Shown one piece after another: positions 1 to 8,571 of a DNA stretch of 64,000 bases (position 1 is its first letter; each line of letters starts with the position of its first letter). Location: assembly GCF_009299835.1 (NCBI RefSeq), contig NZ_VKCZ01000020.1, positions 186,001 to 250,000 on the forward strand, read 5' to 3'. The position numbers and the translations under genes are program-made. Source of the DNA: Microlunatus speluncae. GTDB lineage: Bacteria > Actinomycetota > Actinomycetes > Propionibacteriales > Propionibacteriaceae. The notes beneath the pieces are model-generated. The model was not told where the DNA came from and did not search any database. It saw only the letters and a program-made list of their open reading frames with translations.

Positions 1-81
1 CCGGCCGGTGTCGAGCGCAACGCCGACGGCGAACAGGTGATCGGCACCGGGACGTGGACCTTCACCGCCACGCTGGGGTGA
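1..81 (+). CDS. C-terminal fragment of an unidentified protein
   Basis: The first 81 bases read as 26 codons followed by TGA, in the frame that begins at base 1. The visible end is rich in Gly, Thr and Val and finishes GTGTWTFTATLG, which looks like a beta-strand edge. The rest of the gene lies left of the window. No family can be named from so short a piece. It is followed directly by the tandem repeat array. Confidence 0.4.
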   Translation, partial: PAGVERNADGEQVIGTGTWTFTATLG

Positions 82-103
82 TCATCGAGGTCGGGCTTCG
101 CTC

Positions 104-395
104 CGGTCACCACAGGTAGAAACGGCTGGGCGGGTCGGGGTTGGTGCGGAAGTCGCCACAGGTAGAGAAATGTGCCGGTCCCGGCTGTTTGGGGGTGCGG
201 AAGTCGCCACAGGTAGAGAAATGTGCCGGTCCCGGCTGTTTGGGGGTGCGGATGTCGCCACAGGTAGAGAAACGTGCCGGTGCCGGCTGTGGGGTTGGTG
301 CGGAAGTCGCCACAGGTAGAGAAACGTGCCGGTCCCGGTTGGTTGAGGGTGCGGAAGTCGCCACAGGTAGAGAAATGGTCCCGGGTCCCGTACGA
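104..395. repeat. 51-bp tandem repeat array, five units plus a degenerate one
   Basis: Units begin at 146, 197, 248, 300 and 351 (steps of 51, 51, 52 and 51), with a decayed unit around 104. The best conserved part is the first 25 bases (GCGGAAGTCGCCACAGGTAG plus AGAAA); the remaining 26-27 bases vary more, especially in units 3 to 5. The array fills the space between the end of the first gene and the 3' end of the histidine kinase. Open frames that run through it are artefacts of a period divisible by three, and unit 3 breaks that phase. A related 52-bp array lies at 9531-9705. Confidence 0.9.
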
Positions 396-445
396 CTGCT
401 TGGTGTCGGACCGGGTCGTGGCCGTCGGCGACCAGGCACGGATCG

Positions 446-1639
446 TCAGGGCGTCGCTCCCGTCGGCAGCGGGAAGGTGGCGCGGACCGACCAGCCGTGG
501 GGGGCGCGGGGGCCGGCGACGAAGGCCCCACCGGCGCGGTGCACCCGTTGGGCCATGCCGGGGAGACCGTGGCCGGGAGTGATCGCGGTGCCCGGCCGGG
601 CCGGGCCGTCGTCGTCGACGGTGAGGACGAGAGTGCCGCCGTCCCGGGCCAGCACGATCCGCGCCGTCGATGCGCCCGAGTGTCGGATCACGTTGGTCAC
701 CGACTCCTGGACAACCCGGAACGCATCGTGCGGGATCCGCTCCGGGCAGGCCGAGTCGACCTCGACGGTGATCGCCGGCAGCTGATCGCCGGCCTCGCGG
801 GCCAGCGCCCGGAGTTCGGCCAGCGGCACCGGCGGTGCCGGCTCGTCGGCGCGCAGCAGCTCGAGCAGCCGCCGGATCTCGGCCAGCGCGACCGCCGAGG
901 TGTCGGCGATCGACTGCAACGGCTCGGCGGCCGCGGACGATCGGTCGGCCAGGGCGCCGACCGCCCGCAGCCGGATCGAGCTGAGGTGATGGCCGACCGA
1001 GTCGTGCACCTCCCGGGCGATCCGGGTGTGGTCCTCCGCCCGGATCCGGCGATGCGTGGCCTCGCGCAACTGGGCCTGCTCCCGGGCGCGGTCCCGCTGC
1101 ATCCGCAACACCCAGCCCAGGGTGACCGGCAGCAGTGCCGAGGCCAGCACCATGAACACGTCCGACGCGGCCGGGGTCAGGCGGCCGACCAGGCCGAACC
1201 ACAGGAAGATCACGATCAGCGCGGCCAGCGCCGGCCGCCACCAGCCGCCGCGGTAGTAGGAGGCCGAGGTCGCGGCGACGAACCCGATCAGGACCGGCAG
1301 CCCGCCCCGGAACGTCGGGACGCCGAGCGTGCCGGCGAGCACCATCACCGCCCCGATCGTCACCGTGCTGAGGATCGGGAAGCGGCGCCGGACCAGCAAC
1401 GGCGCGCACAGACAGGTGACCACCGCGATGTGCAGGCCGAGGTCGCCGGCCGTCCACGGCACCGGGTTCGGCGGACCGGCGTCGGTCAGCCTGTCCAGGG
1501 CCGGCAGCAGCACGATGATCAGCCAGGCGGTCGCCGCCAGGATCGCGTCCTGACCGAGCGCCGGCAGCCGGCGCCAGGCAGCCGGAACCCCCGGCCCGTC
1601 CCGCCGCCGCTGCCGGATCACCGACTCGCTCACGCCCAC
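446..1639 (-). CDS. sensor histidine kinase, NarL/LiaS type (HisKA_3)
   Basis: Membrane sensor kinase of about 397 residues. Hydrophobic segments at roughly residues 32-48, 68-84, 90-106, 112-125, 136-152 and 158-178 form the sensor part, followed by a short coiled linker and a HisKA_3 dimerisation domain. The phosphoacceptor is His212 in AREVHDSVGHHLSS. A C-terminal HATPase follows, with an N-box around QESVTNVIRHSG and a glycine-rich GHGLPGMAQRV. Proteins of this family phosphorylate a LuxR-type response regulator, but none is adjacent: downstream is the repeat array and upstream the aminotransferase. The start is GTG at 1639, or GTG at 1633, which has an AAGG five bases upstream. Signal unknown. 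Confidence 0.88.
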   Translation of the reverse strand: MGVSESVIRQRRRDGPGVPAAWRRLPALGQDAILAATAWLIIVLLPALDRLTDAGPPNPVPWTAGDLGLHIAVVTCLCAPLLVRRRFPILSTVTIGAVMVLAGTLGVPTFRGGLPVLIGFVAATSASYYRGGWWRPALAALIVIFLWFGLVGRLTPAASDVFMVLASALLPVTLGWVLRMQRDRAREQAQLREATHRRIRAEDHTRIAREVHDSVGHHLSSIRLRAVGALADRSSAAAEPLQSIADTSAVALAEIRRLLELLRADEPAPPVPLAELRALAREAGDQLPAITVEVDSACPERIPHDAFRVVQESVTNVIRHSGASTARIVLARDGGTLVLTVDDDGPARPGTAITPGHGLPGMAQRVHRAGGAFVAGPRAPHGWSVRATFPLPTGATP

Positions 1640-1662
1640 CTTCTCCCGATCGCCCCACCCAA

Positions 1663-1718
1663 GCCGACTTGTCAGAACTGAGTTGTGCCCTGGGGCTACT
1701 CAGTTCTGACAAGTCGGC
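1663..1718. repeat. palindromic repeat family A, copy 1
   Basis: Perfect inverted repeat with 21-base arms (1663-1683 and 1698-1718; the left arm begins GCCGACTTGTCAGAACTGAG) around a 14-base loop. Closely similar copies lie at 26741-26796 and 27704-27758. This copy overlaps the 3' end of the aminotransferase: its right arm encodes the last residues RLVRTE and the TAG stop. It could act as a hairpin terminator for that gene. It also lies just upstream of the histidine kinase start. Confidence 0.92.
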
Positions 1719-2895
1719 CTTGAAAGTCGAGGATGCGGTCGATCGCGGCTGCGACTGCGGTGGGGCCGGCGGCCAGGGACAGGCGGATCCAGGAATCACC
1801 GTGGACGCCGTCGAAGTCGAGGCCGGGGGTGATCGCGACGCCGTGGTCTTCCAGCAGCGCGGCGGCCCAGTCGGCGCTGGTGCTGAACCGGCCCCGCAGT
1901 TGATCATGGATCCCGGCGTAGACGTAGAAGGCGCCGTCGACCGGGGCCAGGCCGGACCAGCCGAGGTCGTCGACCGCGTCCAAGATCACCCGCCGGGCTT
2001 CGGCAAACCCGGCGACGGCCGTCTCGGCTTCGGCGTACGAGGCGTCGGTGAAGGCGGCGATCGCCGCATGCTGAGCCGGGACCGGCGGGCAGAGGGCGAT
2101 GTTGCCGGCCAACGCGTCGAAGCCCGGGACGAGATCGTCGGGCAGCACGGCCCAGCCGAGCCGCCAGCCGGTCATCCCCCAGTATTTCGAGAAGGAGGAG
2201 ATGATCACCGACTGTTGATCATGGGCCAGGGCGCAACTGCCGACCGTGCCGGTGTAGCTGATCCCGTGATAGATCTCATCGCTGATCAGCCGCACCTCAT
2301 GATCACGGCACCAGTGGGCCAGGGCGGCCAGGTGATCGTCGTCGATCATGGTGCCGGTCGGGTTGGCCGGTGACGCGACGACCAGGCCGGCCACCGGGCC
2401 GTCCCGCAGTGCCTGATCGAGTTGCTCGACGCTGGGCTGGAACCGCAGCTCGGGGCCGCAGTCGAGCTCGACCACGGTGCAGCCGAGCGAGGTCAGGATG
2501 TTCCGGTACGCCGGGTAGCCGGGCCGGGCCAGCAGCACCCGGTCGCCGGGGTCGAACGCGGCCAGGAAGGTGAGCAGGAACGCGCCGGAGGAGCCGGTGG
2601 TGATCGCGACCCGGGCCGGGTCGACTTCGAGGCCGTACCAGCGGCCGTAGTGCGCGGCCAGTTGCTCCCGCAACGGCCGGATGCCGAAGGTCTCGCTGTA
2701 GCCGAGCGGCAGCGGCTCGCTCATCAACTCGGCCAGCCGCCGCCGCACGTCGGCCGGCGCCCCCTGCGACGGCTCCCCGGCACAGAGCGAGATGACCTCC
2801 CGCCCGGCCGCCCGCAGCTCGGCCACCCGGGCCAGCACGGTCATCACCGTGAACGGCGGGACGCCGGAGCGTCGGGACGGGCCATGGGACTGCAT
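1696..2895 (-). CDS. PLP-dependent class I/II aminotransferase
   Basis: About 399 residues, the normal length of aspartate/aromatic-type aminotransferases of the AspC/AspB group (fold type I). Visible marks are SLCAGEPSQGAP near the N-terminus, SPANPTGT, SDEIYHGI before the PLP-binding strand, the Schiff-base lysine in SSFSKYWGMTGWRLGW and a C-terminal arginine in SWIRLSLA. The amino donor cannot be read from sequence. ATG 2895 is chosen because the protein then begins as relatives do (PSRR..VPPFTVM.VL); the frame stays open further upstream but only through repeat DNA. No strong ribosome binding site is seen. The last six codons and stop come from palindrome A, so the original C-terminus was probably replaced. 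Confidence 0.88.
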   Translation of the reverse strand: MQSHGPSRRSGVPPFTVMTVLARVAELRAAGREVISLCAGEPSQGAPADVRRRLAELMSEPLPLGYSETFGIRPLREQLAAHYGRWYGLEVDPARVAITTGSSGAFLLTFLAAFDPGDRVLLARPGYPAYRNILTSLGCTVVELDCGPELRFQPSVEQLDQALRDGPVAGLVVASPANPTGTMIDDDHLAALAHWCRDHEVRLISDEIYHGISYTGTVGSCALAHDQQSVIISSFSKYWGMTGWRLGWAVLPDDLVPGFDALAGNIALCPPVPAQHAAIAAFTDASYAEAETAVAGFAEARRVILDAVDDLGWSGLAPVDGAFYVYAGIHDQLRGRFSTSADWAAALLEDHGVAITPGLDFDGVHGDSWIRLSLAAGPTAVAAAIDRILDFQGRLVRTE

Positions 2896-3629
2896 GCCGC
2901 CAGCCAACCAGATGCGCCACCGGGCTCGACCATTGAGCGGGTGGTGTGTTGGTTCCGTTCCCTGAGCCTGTCGAAGGGGGGCAGACCACACTTCGCCGTG
3001 CTCCAGGGATTTCGGCCTGACGGCCGCGGAAAGACGCGCCAAAGAGACGGGTGGGGTTCGCGGTCGGCGGAGAATCGCGGCCGGGTGCCAGTTTCGATGC
3101 CGTTTCCGTGCGGCGGGAGCCGATTCCCGCCGCAAGGTTGCTCTGGGGTCATCGACTGTGACGTTCCCCGGCTTCAGATCGACGATCGGGCCGGGGAACG
3201 TCACAGTCGATGAACACCGAACCCCCGATTGACCTGCGAGGGCGCGGGCCCGGTGAATCCGACACGGGCCGCGGTCTGGCTTGCCCTTCGACAGGCTCAG
3301 GGAACGAACACGCGCCCGGCCGCTGTAGCCGGCCGACCGCAACAACCTGCCCGCCCCTTGGCGCGTCTTTCCGCGGCCGTCAGGCCGAAATCCGTGAGAA
3401 CGGCCGCGGTCCGGCTTGCCCTTCGACAGGCTCAGGGAACGAAATCCCCGCTCAGCTCACCCTCGTAACCAGGACGGACCCGCGCAGCCCCCGCCAGCCA
3501 CGTGCCACGGCGCCCTCCGGTGGATCCAGGGAAGCGAACGCTCCGGTCCGGTCGGCGGCGGACGACTCACCCGCGTCCGGACGCGGTTAGCCCGGGCGGG
3601 GGAGGTCCGGTGCGGCGGGTGGCGCGATC
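2896..3629. other. 734-base non-coding region rich in nested inverted repeats
   Basis: No convincing gene is seen. Outermost are copies of the CCCTGAGCCTGTCGAAGGG element in opposite orientation (2957-2978 versus 3284-3305 and 3419-3440). Inside these, 3009-3041 and 3359-3391 are a perfect 33-base inverted pair. Further in are a 10-base-arm hairpin (3109-3118 with 3125-3134) and a 22-base-arm hairpin (3150-3171 with 3191-3212). The stretch 3441-3629 appears unique and may hold the promoter of the next gene. Confidence 0.85.
3150..3212. repeat. long perfect hairpin, 22-base arms
   Basis: Arms 3150-3171 (starting CATCGACTGTGACGTTCCCC) and 3191-3212 are exact reverse complements separated by 19 bases. 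It lies at the centre of the larger nested inverted repeat and is not next to a gene end, so terminator function is doubtful. No second copy was noticed in the window. Confidence 0.85.
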
Positions 3630-4106
3630 GTGAGGGGTATGACGTCGGTTTCGAGCGGTGAGTGGGCCGGATCCCGATCGGCCGAGCGGTTGACGATCGC
3701 CGCTGGGGTCGCGCTGGTGGTGATCGCGGCACTGCATCTGATCATGATGAGTCTGCACGGAGGGTGGGCCGGGTGGCTGGCCGGTGGGCTGCGCGGAGCT
3801 CCGCCGGGCGATCCCGAAGTCGGCGCGTTCTGGGCCGGGATCGGCGGGTTCGCGGTGCCGGTGGCGCTGCTCGGCGGCATGATCATCCGCACCGCTCGCC
3901 GTGGGCTGCGGTGCTCGCCGGTCCTGGGCTACGGACTGCTCGGGTGGGCCGGCTGCTGCGTCTATCTGCTGGGGCCGAGTGGATTCCTCACTTTCGGAGT
4001 CCCCGCGGCGTTGTTGATCATCGCCGACCTGCTCGCGCGGTCCGGCGATCGGCACCGCCCTGGAATTCGTCCCCGATCCAGCGATTCGGTCGCGACACGC
4101 CGGTGA
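3630..4106 (+). CDS. small four-helix membrane protein, DUF6463-like
   Basis: About 158 residues with four hydrophobic stretches (near residues 20-42, 68-86, 96-114 and 118-135). The pattern of an N-terminal helix with LHL, a short GDPEVGAFW segment, LGYGLLGWAG and a GPSGFL turn resembles the DUF6463 family of small actinobacterial membrane proteins; the assignment is by memory. No function is known. GTG 3630 is the longest start; ATG 3639 sits only two bases after GAGGGG, so either is possible. It converges with the FMO-type gene. Confidence 0.6.
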   Translation: MRGMTSVSSGEWAGSRSAERLTIAAGVALVVIAALHLIMMSLHGGWAGWLAGGLRGAPPGDPEVGAFWAGIGGFAVPVALLGGMIIRTARRGLRCSPVLGYGLLGWAGCCVYLLGPSGFLTFGVPAALLIIADLLARSGDRHRPGIRPRSSDSVATRR

Positions 4107-4147
4107 TCACCGGCCGCGGCGCCGACTGGCGGTCGAATTCCAGGGAG

Positions 4148-5281
4148 TCAGGCGACCACGGGTTGCGTGGCCGCCTCGACCGAACGCAGGGCGGCGAGAG
4201 CCGCGACGCGGCCGGCCCGATTGGCGCCGATGGTCGACGCCGACGGGCCGTAGCCGACGAACTGGATCCGCTGGTCCCGCGCGGCGGTGGTCGGGGTGTG
4301 CTGGTCCAGCCGGGCGATCAACCGGATCCCGCCGGACTCCTCGCGCAGGCGCAGCGGCGCCAGATGGCCGACCGACGGGCGGAAGCCGGTGGCCCAGATG
4401 ATCACGTCGGCCGGCTCGAACCGGCCGTCGGCCCAGCGCACGCCGTCCGGCTCGATCGAGGCGAACATCGGCTCTCGTCGGTACGCCCCCAGCTCCTCCG
4501 CCCGCCGCTCCTGCGGCCGCAGTTGCAACCCGGTCACCGAGACCACGCTCTGCGGCGGCAGGCCGCGGCGAACCCGTTCCTCGACCAGGGCCACGGCCGC
4601 CCGCCCGGCCTCCGGATCGAACTCGGCGGTCCGCCACACCGGCGGCCGCCGGGTCACCCAGAGCGTGGAGGCCAGCGGCGCCAGCTCACCCAGGATCTGC
4701 ACGGCCGAGGCGCCGCCGCCCACCACCACGACCCGCCGGCCGCGGAATGCCTCCGGGCCCTCGTAGTTGGCGGTGTGCAACTGCCGGCCGCGGAAGGTCT
4801 CCTGTCCCGGGTAGTACGGCAGGAACGGCGTCCGCCAGGTGCCGGTCGCGTTGATCAACGCGCGAGCCCGCCAACGGCCCAGATCCGTGTCCACCAAGAG
4901 ATTCCCGGATGATTCGCCCGCGACCCGGTCGACCCGCACCGGCCTGATCACGGGCAGTCCGAACCGCTCCTCGTACCGGGTGAAATAGTCGGGCACGACA
5001 TCGCGCGCCGGCACCCGTGGGTCGTGCTCGGGGAGCTCCATCCCGGGCAGTGATGCGACACCGTGCACGTCGGCCATGGTCAGCGTGTGCCACCGATGCT
5101 GCCACGCTCCGCCCGGCCGCTGGTCGGCGTCGAGCACCGCGAAGTCCGCGCCCAACCGCTTCAGGTGATAGGCCGCGGAGAGGCCGGCCTGGCCGGCCCC
5201 GATCACCAGCACGTCGACCTCGCGAACCTCCACGCCAGCGCAACAGCGCCCGGCCCCGGATTGTTCCGACTGGTTGATCAA
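4148..5281 (-). CDS. flavin-dependent monooxygenase / NAD(P)-FAD oxidoreductase
   Basis: About 377 residues. An N-terminal FAD-binding Rossmann motif VIGAGQAGLSAAYHLK is followed by the FMO-type fingerprint FRGRQLHTANY, a second nucleotide motif VVVVGGGASAVQI for NAD(P)H, and the ATG motif VIIWATGFRPS. This is the layout of single-component flavoprotein monooxygenases of the CzcO/YpdA-like group, which act on small soft nucleophiles or ketones; the substrate is unknown. The gene can start at TTG 5281 or GTG 5233. A GATAAC -10-like box about 20 bases upstream of TTG suggests a very short leader. It is transcribed divergently from the ankyrin gene. Confidence 0.85.
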   Translation of the reverse strand: MINQSEQSGAGRCCAGVEVREVDVLVIGAGQAGLSAAYHLKRLGADFAVLDADQRPGGAWQHRWHTLTMADVHGVASLPGMELPEHDPRVPARDVVPDYFTRYEERFGLPVIRPVRVDRVAGESSGNLLVDTDLGRWRARALINATGTWRTPFLPYYPGQETFRGRQLHTANYEGPEAFRGRRVVVVGGGASAVQILGELAPLASTLWVTRRPPVWRTAEFDPEAGRAAVALVEERVRRGLPPQSVVSVTGLQLRPQERRAEELGAYRREPMFASIEPDGVRWADGRFEPADVIIWATGFRPSVGHLAPLRLREESGGIRLIARLDQHTPTTAARDQRIQFVGYGPSASTIGANRAGRVAALAALRSVEAATQPVVA

Positions 5282-5437
5282 TCCGCCGGGCCGGGGTTAT
5301 CGTTGCGGTGGCTGAACAGGCAGCCTCCGGTCCGTGGAAAGGGCGCAGCCCACCTGATTCCTTGATCATGAAAGACGGCTCTTCACGCCTCCTTTCGCCC
5401 GGTGACACGGACCTCGGGCACACCGAAAGGAGTCGGC

Positions 5438-6994
5438 ATGCCGACCAAACACCTGCCCGACCGTCCCCAGCTCGATCACCTGCGGAACCAGGCGAAATCC
5501 TTGCAGCGCGCCGTTCGCGGCGGTGACACCGAAGCCAACCAGCGGGTCGAGGACTGCTATCCCGGCGGACTGCCCGCCGATCACACCGGTTTCGGCCTGA
5601 GCGAGGCCCAGCTCGTCGTGGCCCGCGAGTACGGCTTCTCCAGCTGGACCCGGCTGAAGCGCTACCTACAGACCGTCGCCGACTTCAGCTGGGAGCTCAC
5701 GCCGCGGGCCGACGGCACACCGGCGGACGAGTTCTGCCGCCTGGCCTGTCTCACCTACAGCCACGAGGACGGCCCGGATCGGTGGGGCCAGGCCCGCGCC
5801 ATCCTGGCCGAGCAGCCCGGGCTCACCGCCGATCATGTCTGGGCCGCCGCGGCCGCCGCCGATCTGACCGCGGTGCAGCGCCTGATCGAGGCCGAGCCGG
5901 CGCTGGCCGGCCGGCGCGGCGGGCCGCACCGGTGGACCCCGATGTTCTATCTGGCCTACTCCCGGTTGGATCCCGAGGTGCCGGCCGACCGGGTGCTCGG
6001 CATCGCCCGGCTGCTTCGTGATCATGGTGCGGATCCCAACGAGGGCTACCTGTGGAACGGCGGCCCGTACGCGTTCACCGTGCTCACCGGCGCCTTCGGC
6101 GAGGGCGAGCAGGGGCCGACGCGGCAGCCCCGGCACCCGCATTCGCTCCAACTGGCCCGGCTGCTGCTCGAGGCCGGCGCCGATCCGGTCGATGATCAAA
6201 CTCTGTACAACCGGATGTTCCGGCCGGACGATGATCATCTCCAGCTGCTGTTCGAGTACGGTCTCGGCCGCGGTGATCAACCGGGCCCGTGGCGGGAGCG
6301 GATGACCGATCTGCACGCCGACCCGGCGACCAAGCTCCGGGTCCAGCTGCGCTGGGCGATCGAGCACGGGTTCGCCGACCGGGTCCGGCTGCTGGCCGGG
6401 CACGCGGTCGACGTGCAGAGCCCGTACGAGGACGGCCGGACTCCGCTGGCCATCGCCGAGCTGTACGGCGGGCCGGCGGTGATCGAGGCCTTGCGCGAGG
6501 CCGGGGCGGAGCGGCCGGTCCCGGACAACCCGGCGGATGCGCTGGTCGCCGCGGTGTTCCGCGCCGACCCGGCCGCCGTCCAGACCCTGGTCCGGGACCA
6601 TCCGGACGCCGCCGAGGCGGTCCGGCGCGGCGGCCGGAACCTGCTGCCCTGGGCGGCGGCCGCGTCCGGCCGGGAGGAGACCATACGGCTGCTGGTCGAG
6701 CTCGGCCTCGACGTCAACGCCCTCGGCCGCTCCGACGTGCCGGTCGACGGCGGTTGGATCGAGACCGGCTGGGGCCAGGCCGGCGGCGAGCGGGGCGGCC
6801 ACACCGCCCTGCACGAGGCGGCCTACCGGGGTGACGCCGGCTTGGTGCGGACCCTGCTCGACCTCGGCGCCGACGCCGGCCGGCACGACACCGACCACGA
6901 CGCCACCCCGCTCGGCTGGGCGCAGTACGCCGAGCAGCAGGGCGAGGACCGGGAGGCGGTGATCGAGCTGCTCCGGCCGCTGACCACCGCCTGA
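5438..6994 (+). CDS. ankyrin repeat protein
   Basis: About 518 residues. The N-terminal 60 residues (PTKHLPDRPQLDHLRNQAKS, then a region ending ARE.GFSSWTRLKRYL) are the helical lead-in found in many actinobacterial ankyrin proteins. Ankyrin repeats follow, for example LARLLLEAGADPVDD, EDGRTPLAIAELYGGPAVIE and GHTALHEAAYRGDAGLVRTL near the end. There is no signal peptide or membrane segment, so it is probably a cytosolic protein-binding scaffold. ATG 5438 is chosen because AAAGGAG lies six bases upstream. Partner unknown. Confidence 0.85.
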   Translation: MPTKHLPDRPQLDHLRNQAKSLQRAVRGGDTEANQRVEDCYPGGLPADHTGFGLSEAQLVVAREYGFSSWTRLKRYLQTVADFSWELTPRADGTPADEFCRLACLTYSHEDGPDRWGQARAILAEQPGLTADHVWAAAAAADLTAVQRLIEAEPALAGRRGGPHRWTPMFYLAYSRLDPEVPADRVLGIARLLRDHGADPNEGYLWNGGPYAFTVLTGAFGEGEQGPTRQPRHPHSLQLARLLLEAGADPVDDQTLYNRMFRPDDDHLQLLFEYGLGRGDQPGPWRERMTDLHADPATKLRVQLRWAIEHGFADRVRLLAGHAVDVQSPYEDGRTPLAIAELYGGPAVIEALREAGAERPVPDNPADALVAAVFRADPAAVQTLVRDHPDAAEAVRRGGRNLLPWAAAASGREETIRLLVELGLDVNALGRSDVPVDGGWIETGWGQAGGERGGHTALHEAAYRGDAGLVRTLLDLGADAGRHDTDHDATPLGWAQYAEQQGEDREAVIELLRPLTTA

Positions 6995-7179
6995 GCCGAG
7001 CCAGGCGGACCGGCCGGGCCGACCGACTGCTGATCCGGCGGTTACAGGCCCGGCCGCTCCGCCTAAGCTTGTGTCCCGTGTCGAAGGTCTGCCAATGTGT
7101 TCGCGGCCACCAGCTGCGACCCCTCGGGTCGTTGCCGGCCTGCACTCGGGGAATGCGAACCTGAGGAGACGCCGACCAC

Positions 7180-7605
7180 ATGATGCGCACGATGTTCAAG
7201 TCGAAGATCCACCGGGCCACGGTGACGCAGGCCGAGCTGCACTACATCGGCTCGCTCACCGTGGACGTCGAGTTGCTCGAGGCTGCGGACCTGCTGCCCG
7301 GCGAACAGGTCTCGGTGGTCGACATCACCAACGGCGCGCGGCTGGAGACCTACCTGATTCCGGGCGAACGCGGCTCGGGCATCATCGGGGTCAACGGTGC
7401 GGCGGCCCACCTGATCAACGTCGGGGACCTGGTCATCGTCCTGTCCTACGCGGCGATGACGGACCAGGAGGCGCGGGCGTACAACCCGACCGTGGTGCAC
7501 GTCGACGGCGACAACAAGATCATCACCGTGGGCTCCGATCCGGCCGAGGCCGCGCCGGGTCTGGTGCTGATCTCCAGCGACCGCAGCGGGACGGGTGATG
7601 GCTGA
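7180..7605 (+). CDS. panD: aspartate 1-decarboxylase proenzyme
   Basis: About 141 residues. It decarboxylates L-aspartate to beta-alanine for pantothenate and CoA synthesis. The start [20 protein letters not shown] is diagnostic, and the self-cleavage site is Gly24-Ser25 in YIGSLTVD, where Ser25 becomes the pyruvoyl group. Tyr58-type segment LETYLIPG and NGAAAHL follow as in the family. GAGGAG lies nine to ten bases before ATG 7180; a second ATG is in tandem. It is the first gene of a panD-panB-panC operon, overlapping panB by 11 bases, which suggests translational coupling. A separate PanZ-like factor is not seen. Confidence 0.97.
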   Translation: MMRTMFKSKIHRATVTQAELHYIGSLTVDVELLEAADLLPGEQVSVVDITNGARLETYLIPGERGSGIIGVNGAAAHLINVGDLVIVLSYAAMTDQEARAYNPTVVHVDGDNKIITVGSDPAEAAPGLVLISSDRSGTGDG

Positions 7606-8473
7606 ACCTGCCCCCTACGGCTCCGCGACCGGGCCGGCCCAGCGCCGGCTCCGGATCGGCGATCTGCAGCGCGCCAAGGAAGCCGGTGAACGCTGGGCGA
7701 TGCTGACCAGCTACGACCAGTACACGGCGTCGATCTTCGAGGCCGCCGGCATCGAGGTGCTGCTGGTCGGGGATTCCGCCGCCAACAACGTGTACGGCTA
7801 CGAGACCACGGTGCCGATCACGGCCGAGGAGCTGATCCCGCTGGCCCGGGCCGTGGTCCGGTCGACCCAGCGGGCGTTCGTCGTCGCGGACCTGCCGTTC
7901 GGATCGTACGAGAGCGGGCCGGAGCAGGCCCTGGCCACGGCGGTCCGGTTCATGAAGGAGACCGGCTGCCACGCGGTGAAGCTGGAGGGCGGCGTCCGGG
8001 TGGCCGCCCAGATCGCCGCGATCACCACCGCGGGCATCCCGGTGATGGCGCACATCGGCTTCACCCCACAGAGCGAGCACGCCCTCGGCGGCTATCGGGT
8101 CCAGGGCCGGGGCTCCGGCGCGGCCGCGCTGCTGGACGACGCCCGGGCGGTGGCCGAGGCCGGCGCCTTCTCGGTGGTGCTGGAGATGGTGCCCGGTGAG
8201 CTGGCCCGCCGGGTCACGACCGAGCTGGCCATCCCGACCATCGGCATCGGCGCCGGCCCGGACTGCGACGCCCAGGTGCTGGTCTGGCAGGACATGGCCG
8301 GGCTGCGGGACGGCCCGCTGCCGCGGTTCGTCAAGCAGTACGCCGACCTGGCCGGCGAGCTGCGACGGGCTGCCGAAACGTACGCCGCCGATGTCCGGGA
8401 GCAGCGGTTCCCGGCTGCCGAGCACACCTTCGGCGATCGCCGGATCACCGCCATCGATCGGAGCGCCGGATGA
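7595..8473 (+). CDS. panB: 3-methyl-2-oxobutanoate hydroxymethyltransferase
   Basis: About 292 residues, normal for PanB. It transfers a hydroxymethyl group from 5,10-methylene-THF to alpha-ketoisovalerate, giving ketopantoate. Seen are [34 protein letters not shown] (metal-binding Asp), [27 protein letters not shown], and [20 protein letters not shown] near the end. GTG 7595 and ATG 7598 are adjacent candidate starts, both inside the end of panD. The next enzyme, ketopantoate reductase (panE), is not in the window. Confidence 0.97.
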   Translation: MMAEPAPYGSATGPAQRRLRIGDLQRAKEAGERWAMLTSYDQYTASIFEAAGIEVLLVGDSAANNVYGYETTVPITAEELIPLARAVVRSTQRAFVVADLPFGSYESGPEQALATAVRFMKETGCHAVKLEGGVRVAAQIAAITTAGIPVMAHIGFTPQSEHALGGYRVQGRGSGAAALLDDARAVAEAGAFSVVLEMVPGELARRVTTELAIPTIGIGAGPDCDAQVLVWQDMAGLRDGPLPRFVKQYADLAGELRRAAETYAADVREQRFPAAEHTFGDRRITAIDRSAG

Positions 8474-8571
8474 ACTCACCGCGGGCCAGCACTGCACGTT
8501 TCCGGGGGCCGGCCGATGAATCGGGCCCCTGGAGGCGCTTCGCTCCGCTCAACGTTTCGGAGGGGACACCG

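Noticed and set aside
104-395. CRISPR-like array
   Set aside because: Repeat and spacer would be 25 and 26 bases, the spacers are nearly identical between units, and no cas gene is near. It is a tandem repeat.
107-439. Repetitive reading frame (FSTCGDFRTP units) as a real gene
   Set aside because: It exists only because the repeat period is a multiple of three; unit 3 is 52 bases and breaks the pattern. No ribosome binding site.
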